A stretch of DNA of 29,460 bases from Desulfobacteraceae bacterium (GTDB taxonomy: Bacteria; Desulfobacterota; Desulfobacteria; Desulfobacterales; BuS5): the NCBI GenBank assembly GCA_030592105.1, contig JAUVKE010000003.1:1-29460 (forward strand). The letters run 5' to 3'. A program made the translations under genes and the position numbers. This document shows, piece after piece, positions 23,896 through 29,460 of the stretch; the stretch's first letter is position 1; each line of letters begins with the position of its first letter. The notes below the pieces were generated by a model. The model did not search any database. It was not told the origin of the DNA and saw nothing but the letters and a program-made list of their open reading frames with translations.

Positions 23896-24345
23896 TCAAA
23901 ACATTTGATGCACGGCTTTTAAAGCCATTGTATAGCCATAGGCCCCAAAACCTGCTATTTGCCCCGTTACAATATCCGCGGTCATTGATTTGTGGCGAAA
24001 AGCCTCTCTCTTATAAATATTTGAAAGATGCACTTCAATTACAGGAATATTGTGAAGCAAAAGTGCGTCCCTGATTGCCACGCTTGTGTGGGTATAGGCA
24101 GCCGGATTAATGATAATTGCGCTGCAACCACCCAGAGCTTCCTGTATTTTTTCAACCATTGCGCCCTCATGGTTTGATTGAAATGTTTCCACCACAAATC
24201 CAAGCTGTTTTCCTGTCTCTTTTATCTCCTTATCAATATCATCCAGGGTTGTAGCACCATAAATTTCAGGTTCCCTTTTTCCCAGCATATTAAGGTTAGG
24301 GCCATTTATCACAAGTATTTTTTTAGGAGCGTTTCCTGATTTCAT
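23896..24345 (-). CDS. aroQ: 3-Dehydroquinate dehydratase, type II
   Basis: AroQ removes water from 3-dehydroquinate in the shikimate pathway. The 149-residue length fits the type II dodecameric family. The catalytic Arg24 and Tyr29 (GKREPEIYG) are present, with Asn79 and His85 ([10 protein letters not shown]), Glu103 and His105 (IEVHLSN) and [11 protein letters not shown] 24345 is preceded by GGTGG, which overlaps the end of rpe. The rpe stop is 5 nt upstream, so translation is probably coupled. It is the last gene of the minus-strand cluster. Confidence 0.96.
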   Translation of the reverse strand: MKSGNAPKKILVINGPNLNMLGKREPEIYGATTLDDIDKEIKETGKQLGFVVETFQSNHEGAMVEKIQEALGGCSAIIINPAAYTHTSVAIRDALLLHNIPVIEVHLSNIYKREAFRHKSMTADIVTGQIAGFGAYGYTMALKAVHQMF

Positions 24346-24350
24346 AAAAA

Positions 24351-25007
24351 TTAACCACCGATTTTATTTTTAAAACTATCCATTGTTGCCCCATAGTCAT
24401 CGCTGCCGAAAAGAGCCGAGCCTGTAACAAATGCGTCTGTACCTGCATGGGAAATTTCTTCTATGGTCTTCTCACTTACCCCTCCGTCTATCTCGATTAA
24501 TGTCGATAATTTTTTCTGTTCAATCATTTTTCTTAAAGCTCTTATCTTTTCAAGACTTCCTGGTATAAAAGACTGACCTCCAAATCCCGGATTTACGCTC
24601 ATTATCACAACAAAATCAAGGTCATCTAACACCCATTCAAGGGCAGATAATTCTGTGGCCGGGTTTAAGGCAACACCGGCTTTAACCCCCGAATTTTTAA
24701 TCAATTGAATGGTTCCATGTAAATGGGTGCAGGCCTCTGCATGGACGGAGATCAGGCTGGCTCCTGATTTAATAAAATCAGGAATATACAGATCCGGATT
24801 TTCAATCATAAGATGCACATCAATGGGAAGTTTCGTAATATTATAAACGGTCTCAACAACAAAGGGACCCATTGTAATATTAGGAACAAAATGGCCGTCC
24901 ATAACATCCGCATGGATCCAGTCTGCTCCTGCATTTTCAACCGCTTTTATCTCCTCCTTTAATGTGGAAAAATCGGCTGACAAAATTGATGGGGCAATAA
25001 GTTTCAT
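24351..25007 (-). CDS. rpe: Ribulose-phosphate 3-epimerase
   Basis: Rpe interconverts ribulose 5-phosphate and xylulose 5-phosphate. The start at 25007 (MKLIAPSIL) has GGGAGAT 5 nt upstream; the frame is open 11 codons further up without a ribosome site. The 218-residue TIM barrel has PSILSADF, the metal-binding [12 protein letters not shown] and DVHLMIENP, then [10 protein letters not shown] and EIDGGVS. It is typical length. Upstream lies an R2 half element and then the PASTA gene; aroQ follows at once. Confidence 0.96.
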   Translation of the reverse strand: MKLIAPSILSADFSTLKEEIKAVENAGADWIHADVMDGHFVPNITMGPFVVETVYNITKLPIDVHLMIENPDLYIPDFIKSGASLISVHAEACTHLHGTIQLIKNSGVKAGVALNPATELSALEWVLDDLDFVVIMSVNPGFGGQSFIPGSLEKIRALRKMIEQKKLSTLIEIDGGVSEKTIEEISHAGTDAFVTGSALFGSDDYGATMDSFKNKIGG

Positions 25008-25041
25008 ATATATCTCCCGTACTCTGTAATTTTTATACAAT

Positions 25042-25114
25042 CTATGGATTTTCAGATAATTACCCGATTTTTTAATTTGGCACGAAAATAGAAGAGGAAG
25101 GCGTAAGGCTTACC
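25042..25114. repeat. R2 half element upstream of rpe
   Basis: CTATGGATTTTCAGATAATT is followed by ACCCGATTTTTTAATTTGGC and GAGGAAGGCGTA. This matches the left arm of R2 copy A up to its centre, and the other arm is lost. It fills most of the PASTA-rpe gap. Confidence 0.6.
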
Positions 25115-25135
25115 AGATCCGAAATTTTTTATATT

Positions 25136-26104
25136 TCATGGGATGACAGACACCTTTGTCAGGATAAGGTTATCATTTTCGTAAAGCAACAGATCAGCCG
25201 TTTCACTGGGGATCAAAAGCCATATCTCTTTTCCCGGCTCAATAAAACCATCATAAATATCTGTGAGCATGCCAAAACAATTTAAAGTTACCTTAATATG
25301 TTTTTTTAAATAACCATGCTCTGCTTTATATCTGAAAAAATAACCCCCTGGCCTTGAACTTGAATTTTTATCCGTTTTGCTTACCACCTTCCTGTTAATC
25401 ACAAAATCTATTCTGCTCCCTTCAATGACCCTGTGGCCTGGCAGCGGCTTCTGACCTATGACAATATTTTTTGATCTGTCCCCTTCAAAAAAAGACTCAA
25501 TTTTTCCCAACAGCATATTGCTTGTTTCAATCAAATAGACTGCAGACTCCAGAGACAATCCATTCAAATCAGGCATCTTGCGGGGAATTCCCTTTTTACC
25601 CATACTTATAAGAAGATTTACGTCTCCACCCCGCTCGATCTTTTCCCCGGGCACTGGGAACTGGGCAATTATTTCATATTCTTTAATTTTTGCGCTATAT
25701 GTACGGGATAAATTCTTTTCATGGAGGTCATTTTCTTCCATTGTTATCCGTGCCGACTGAAGGGACCTGCCTGTTAAATTAGGCATCAATACGCTCTTTG
25801 CTCCTTTGGAAATAATAATCCTTACATCACGCCCCTTTTTAATTTCAACACCGGGTGCAGGATCCTGAAACAGCACATGATTTTTCGAAACATCTTCTGA
25901 ATATTCAGAGCCTTTAACTTTTGTGTTAAGTCCCAGATCGGTTAAAATACTGAGAGAGTAAACAATATCTTTCGTAACAAGATGGGGGACAACAACAGCA
26001 TCCTCAATATTAAGAAAAAAAGAAAAGGTAGCAAATGTGCTTATCCCCACGATCAAAAGAAAAAGAAAACTTAAGATTCCGGTTTTTAAAATTTTTGATG
26101 GCAC
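25136..26104 (-). CDS. Free-standing PASTA-domain membrane protein
   Basis: The 322-residue protein has an N-terminal membrane helix (about 9-30) and three tandem PASTA domains at about 38-103, 105-172 and 174-240. Each begins with a P.L or VPHL strand and ends with G..V...IS-type strands (DPAPGVEIKKG, FPVPGEKIERG, KPLPGHRVIEG). An extra C-terminal domain of about 80 residues was not recognised. PASTA domains bind peptidoglycan fragments and usually belong to PknB kinases or PBP2x-like proteins; neither is attached here. GTG start. It is 19 nt behind fmt, so it is part of the def-fmt-rpe cluster. It is probably a periplasmic cell-wall-binding protein. Confidence 0.88.
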   Translation of the reverse strand: MPSKILKTGILSFLFLLIVGISTFATFSFFLNIEDAVVVPHLVTKDIVYSLSILTDLGLNTKVKGSEYSEDVSKNHVLFQDPAPGVEIKKGRDVRIIISKGAKSVLMPNLTGRSLQSARITMEENDLHEKNLSRTYSAKIKEYEIIAQFPVPGEKIERGGDVNLLISMGKKGIPRKMPDLNGLSLESAVYLIETSNMLLGKIESFFEGDRSKNIVIGQKPLPGHRVIEGSRIDFVINRKVVSKTDKNSSSRPGGYFFRYKAEHGYLKKHIKVTLNCFGMLTDIYDGFIEPGKEIWLLIPSETADLLLYENDNLILTKVSVIP

Positions 26105-26123
26105 CTAAAATAACTTTTCCATT

Positions 26124-27056
26124 TTAATCTAAAATTGTTCCATGGGGAATTCTACAACCCCGCAAAAAAATTTCAACAGCAAGGCGTTTTCCTGAAGCTC
26201 CCTGAAGTTCTGTTATCGACAACATCTCCTTTCCAGTGGCAACACGCAGCTCATTATCAAATCCGTGCAGAACCGTTCCAGGCTTTAACCCGGCATCTCC
26301 CTGCACTATATCAGCCTTAAATATTTTAAGCCGCTTATCATTAAAAAAGGTAAAAGCGCCGGGCCATGGAGTCACCCCCCTGATAAAAGCTTCAATATTT
26401 CCGGCAGGAGCTGTCCAGTCTATATGGCCATCTTTTTTTTTAAATAAAGGCGCATATGTAGCAAAATCATTATCCTGGGGAACAGGTTTTATTTTTTCCG
26501 CTGTTAAAGTATCAATCGTCTTAATCAGCAAATCAGCCCCCATCAGAGAAAGTCGGGCACCAAGAGTATCTGTAGTGTCATCCGATGCAATAATGACTTC
26601 TGCAGCCTGCAGAATAGCTCCAGTATCAAGACCTGCATCCATAAGCATTGTGGTAACACCGGTTTTTTGTTCCATGTTTATTATGGCCCATTGAATAGGT
26701 GCAGGACCTCTATATTTTGGAAGAAGGGACGGATGTATGTTAACAGTCCCTTTTGGAGGAATTTTAAGGAGTGATTCTGTGAGCTTATGCCCATATGCAG
26801 CAACAACAAATAAATCAGGAATAATATCTGATATTTTTTCAGCAAATTCATCAGTATTAATTTTTTCAGGCTGTATTACATCGTGCCCCATTTTAACGGC
26901 CGCATCCTTCACAGGGGAAGGAACAAGCTTACGCCCCCGGCCTTTGGGACGATCCGGCTGGGTCACAACCATGGCCACCTCATATATACTTTTATTCAAG
27001 GCTGTTAAGGCTGGTACAGCAAAATCTGATGTTCCCATAAAAATTATTTTATTCAT
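26124..27056 (-). CDS. fmt: Methionyl-tRNA formyltransferase
   Basis: Fmt formylates initiator Met-tRNA using 10-formyl-tetrahydrofolate. The ATG at 27056 (MNKIIFMGTSDFAVP) gives 310 residues, and the catalytic Asn106, His108 (VNIHPSLLPKYRG) and Asp144 (DAGLDTGA) match the E. coli numbering. The frame is open 23 codons upstream, but those residues are not family-like. There is no clear Shine-Dalgarno. It lies downstream of def, the usual partner, separated by the R6 element, and upstream of the PASTA gene. Confidence 0.96.
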   Translation of the reverse strand: MNKIIFMGTSDFAVPALTALNKSIYEVAMVVTQPDRPKGRGRKLVPSPVKDAAVKMGHDVIQPEKINTDEFAEKISDIIPDLFVVAAYGHKLTESLLKIPPKGTVNIHPSLLPKYRGPAPIQWAIINMEQKTGVTTMLMDAGLDTGAILQAAEVIIASDDTTDTLGARLSLMGADLLIKTIDTLTAEKIKPVPQDNDFATYAPLFKKKDGHIDWTAPAGNIEAFIRGVTPWPGAFTFFNDKRLKIFKADIVQGDAGLKPGTVLHGFDNELRVATGKEMLSITELQGASGKRLAVEIFLRGCRIPHGTILD

Positions 27057-27101
27057 ATGATTTAAGCATACAATATTATAGATTTCCAGAAAATTATTCA
27101 G

Positions 27102-27187
27102 TAGTGTCCGAATAGAATGTTTCAAAAAAAATACTTAGAAATTTAATTTTTTCCCGCTATTATTAAAAAATTTCTACCCGAACACTA
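27102..27187. repeat. R6 inverted-repeat element between def and fmt
   Basis: An 86-bp AT-rich segment has ends TAGTGTCCGAATAGAA and TTTCTACCCGAACACTA, which are imperfect inverted repeats (TAGTGTYCGRRTAGAA). The last three bases, CTA on the plus strand, are the stop codon of def. It looks like a small non-autonomous mobile element. Confidence 0.65.
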
Positions 27188-27712
27188 ATGATTCTTTTGA
27201 TTCTTTTTATGTTTTAGCTGCTTTGCTATTTTTTTCTTATAAAAGTTTCTTTTTAAGCAGCTTATTCTATCAATAAATAACACCCCGTTCAAATGATCAA
27301 TTTCATGCTGAAGGGCCATGGACAAAAGACCGTCGGCTTCAATCTCCAAAGACTCTCCTTTTTGGTTCAACCCGACTACAAAAACAGATGCCGCACGTTT
27401 AACATCGGCTCTGAAGTCCGGAACACTCAAGCAGCCTTCATTCTCTGATACTGTTTCCCCACTGGAGGAAACAATTTCAGGATTTATAAAAACCTGCGGT
27501 TTTTTTTCACCATTGACTTGCGAAACATCACAGATAATAATCCGCATGTCAATTCCAACCTGTACCGCAGCCAGCCCAACCCCTTGAGATTCATACATTG
27601 TTACTGTCATTTTATCGATTATTTTGTGGACAGATTGATCAATTTTTTCCACAGGTTTTGCTGTCCGGGTAAGGAAGCTGTCCGGATAAGTCAATATTGT
27701 TAACAAATTCAT
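27185..27712 (-). CDS. def: Peptide deformylase
   Basis: Def removes the formyl group from nascent proteins. The ATG at 27712 (MNLLTILTYPD) gives 175 residues and leaves 10 nt after the regulator stop; an upstream TTG at 27760 would overlap that gene and lacks support. The metal and active-site motifs are complete: GVGLAAVQVG, Cys94 in EGCLSVP and His136-Glu137-His140 in QHEIDH. The C-terminal tail is Lys- and Asn-rich (KKIAKQLKHKKNQKNH) and its TAG lies in the terminal repeat of R6, so the tail may have been altered by that insertion. Confidence 0.96.
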   Translation of the reverse strand: MNLLTILTYPDSFLTRTAKPVEKIDQSVHKIIDKMTVTMYESQGVGLAAVQVGIDMRIIICDVSQVNGEKKPQVFINPEIVSSSGETVSENEGCLSVPDFRADVKRAASVFVVGLNQKGESLEIEADGLLSMALQHEIDHLNGVLFIDRISCLKRNFYKKKIAKQLKHKKNQKNH

Positions 27713-27722
27713 TCCAGATATT

Positions 27723-29330
27723 TTAATCTCCGTTAAACTTAGCCTGCGCCAATCTTTCAATATTTACAACATTTAATATCTTATTTTCCTTATGAAGCCT
27801 CAAAAATGCCTCTACCACATCAGGATCAAATTGTGCGCCCGCCTCTTTTTTAATTATATCTATTACTTTATTCAACTCCATTTTACGCCTGTACGCCCTG
27901 TCAGAATACATTGCATCAAAAGCATCAGCCACGGAAAGAATCCTGGCAAGAAAAGGGATTTCATCTTTTTTTAATCCATCAGGATATCCGCTTCCATCAT
28001 AACGTTCATGGTGGCTCCTGATAATCTGCTGTTCTTTATCCCATAACCCTAGTTGTCCTATTATTCCAGAACCAATAACCGGATGCTCTTTAATTACTTC
28101 GTATTCATCTTTCGTCAATTTTCCTGATTTAAGCAAAATATCATCCCGTATACCAATTTTACCAATATCATGAAGACGCCCGGCAATATTGATTCTTTCA
28201 AGTTCCTCTGAAGAGCACTCCATTTCCTGAGCGATTGCAGTTGCCATTAAAGCCACCGATTCCGAATGCTGCTGCGTGTAGATGTCCCTGGCCTCTAAAG
28301 TTTTTACAAATGCATAAAGGGTTGAAAAAAGATTGTCATAAATATTTTCATATAATGCAAGATTTTCTATGGCATATGCTGCGTTTTGAACCATAAACGA
28401 CAAATAATATAAATCTTTTTCGCTAAAACGTATGATTTTTTCGGTTACTGCTGCAGTCAGTATTCCGAATATTTTCCCACGAATTTTTAACGGAACCGCC
28501 ATAAAGGATAAAATATTTTCAGGCAACTTCCCTAAGCCCTTATTTTCAGAGATAAGAAGTGGTATTTCATCATCAGCAATTTCTAAAAGAAGTTGTTCCA
28601 TGGACCACATTGCAGCATTTCTCTCATGCTCACCAGATGGGTTCATAGAGCTATCTGGTGAATTGTAGCTTTTTATTTTTTTCCGGAAAGGGTTGCTGCT
28701 TGCAATCACAAAAGTAGCTTTTACAACATCACTCAATACATAAAAATCAACCTCATCTGCACGAACAATTTCCATGGCTAACTCAATAATACGGGAAAAA
28801 ACATCAGAACTTGAATCTATGGCGGTTAGGCTGGTCATTATTTTATTCAAAGTTGAAAGATCTTCAGCCTTTTTTGTAAGCTCACGATTCGCTTTTTCAA
28901 TACGCTTTTTATGTTCGAGATCCTTTTTAAGCAGGATATTCTCGGAAAACAGTCGCCGTTCACGTAACACACGCACAAGGGATAGCTCCATATGCCCTAG
29001 TTTAACCGGCTTTATCAAAAAATCGGCCACTCCATCCTTTAAAGTAGCTAAAGCGTTGTCCAGTGTTGGATACCCGGTCATTATGATAACCGGTATGGAG
29101 TTATCAAGTTTCTTGATCTGCTCAGCAAGCTCCAAACCATCCATCCCGGGCATATTAATATCTGTAAAGCAGCAGTCTATCGCTTCACTTTGTAGAACCT
29201 GCAAAGCTTCCAGTCCGTTGGTTGCCGTAAAGACCTGATACCCCTTTATCAAAAAATATTCCCTGGAAGCTTCAAGAATAGGCTCTTCATCATCAACAAA
29301 AAGAATTTTTTCTTTTTTATCAGTATTCAT
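27723..29330 (-). CDS. Response regulator REC-GAF-HD-GYP
   Basis: The 535-residue protein starts at ATG 29330 (MNTDKKEKILFVDDEEP); a TTG six codons upstream is less likely. The receiver domain (about 7-120) has Asp13-Asp14, phosphoacceptor Asp57 (FTDINMPGMDG) and the late Lys in FLIKPVK. A coiled-coil linker (about 125-170) leads to a GAF-like domain (about 175-345). The C-terminal HD-GYP domain (about 350-520) keeps HD at 387-388 (LHDIGKIG), HPVIGSGI, HH at 440-441 and GYP at 448-450, so it is probably an active c-di-GMP phosphodiesterase. No histidine kinase is adjacent in the window. def begins 10 nt downstream, which suggests cotranscription. Confidence 0.93.
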   Translation of the reverse strand: MNTDKKEKILFVDDEEPILEASREYFLIKGYQVFTATNGLEALQVLQSEAIDCCFTDINMPGMDGLELAEQIKKLDNSIPVIIMTGYPTLDNALATLKDGVADFLIKPVKLGHMELSLVRVLRERRLFSENILLKKDLEHKKRIEKANRELTKKAEDLSTLNKIMTSLTAIDSSSDVFSRIIELAMEIVRADEVDFYVLSDVVKATFVIASSNPFRKKIKSYNSPDSSMNPSGEHERNAAMWSMEQLLLEIADDEIPLLISENKGLGKLPENILSFMAVPLKIRGKIFGILTAAVTEKIIRFSEKDLYYLSFMVQNAAYAIENLALYENIYDNLFSTLYAFVKTLEARDIYTQQHSESVALMATAIAQEMECSSEELERINIAGRLHDIGKIGIRDDILLKSGKLTKDEYEVIKEHPVIGSGIIGQLGLWDKEQQIIRSHHERYDGSGYPDGLKKDEIPFLARILSVADAFDAMYSDRAYRRKMELNKVIDIIKKEAGAQFDPDVVEAFLRLHKENKILNVVNIERLAQAKFNGD

Positions 29331-29460
29331 AGGCAAAATAAAAACCAAAAAAGATTATCAGTTAAAACCCACCTTTTTGAATAGAGAAATAATTAACCTT
29401 TTTTCCGGCCATTACCCAGAGTCAGCCTGGAACATAACAGATGATTTCATCTAAAAAATA
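29331..29460. other. Upstream region of the regulator at the window edge
   Basis: No gene is visible in these 130 nt. The only structure noted is the short palindrome AGATGATTTCATCT (29439-29452). A promoter for the minus-strand cluster may lie here or beyond the window, but no convincing box pair was seen. Confidence 0.3.

Noticed and set aside
29439..29452. Palindrome AGATGATTTCATCT as a terminator or operator
   Set aside because: The run beside it is on the wrong side for a minus-strand terminator, and one short dyad at the window edge is not enough for an operator call.

Overview
The window is an AT-rich bacterial chromosome segment dominated by housekeeping genes. I infer a sulfate-reducing deltaproteobacterium (Desulfobacterota, probably Desulfobacteraceae or a close relative). 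The reasons are the neighbourhoods cmk-rpsA-sppA and def-fmt-PASTA-rpe, a PEP-CTERM protein, a REC-GAF-HD-GYP regulator, an apparent selenocysteine codon, and a high density of palindromic intergenic elements. No rRNA, tRNA, CRISPR array, transposase or phage gene was seen.

Left half, mostly + strand: fabH (514-1503), priA (1728-4187), a secreted DUF1573 protein with an in-frame UGA exactly where the family has the first Cys of its CGC motif (4222-4956), a HAD phosphatase (5035-5670), murA (5682-6935), comEC (6948-9443), a single reading frame fusing histidinol-phosphate aminotransferase to cytidylate kinase (9745-11505), six-domain rpsA (11816-13612) and sppA (13690-14598). A minus-strand M23 peptidase (14614-16008) converges on sppA.

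Middle, minus strand: fabF, acpP, a long acyl-CoA dehydrogenase and rpmF. With fabH at the left edge these are parts of the usual rpmF-plsX-fabH-fabD-fabG-acpP-fabF block. Here the block is scattered, with plsX, fabD and fabG absent from the window. Next come gltX (+), an orphan PEP-CTERM protein (+) and a 58-residue Arg-rich protein (+) ending in a strong bidirectional terminator.

Right end, minus strand: a compact cluster REC-GAF-HD-GYP regulator, def, fmt, a free-standing PASTA protein, rpe and aroQ. It joins N-terminal formyl-Met processing, pentose phosphate/shikimate enzymes and a c-di-GMP-type response regulator.

The intergenic DNA is the unusual layer. At least six families of palindromic or terminally inverted elements occupy the gaps, here named R1 to R6. 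R1 is a 162-bp whole-length hairpin in two copies. R2 is about 105-130 bp with terminal repeats CTATAGATTGTCAGATAA. Its full copies sit in one orientation upstream of fabH, acpP (two copies) and rpmF, and half copies lie before rpsA and rpe. R6 supplies the stop codon of def.

The strongest leads are the putative DUF1573 selenoprotein (UGC in place of CGC), the HisC-Cmk fusion, and the R2 elements placed next to ribosome binding sites of fatty-acid and ribosomal genes.
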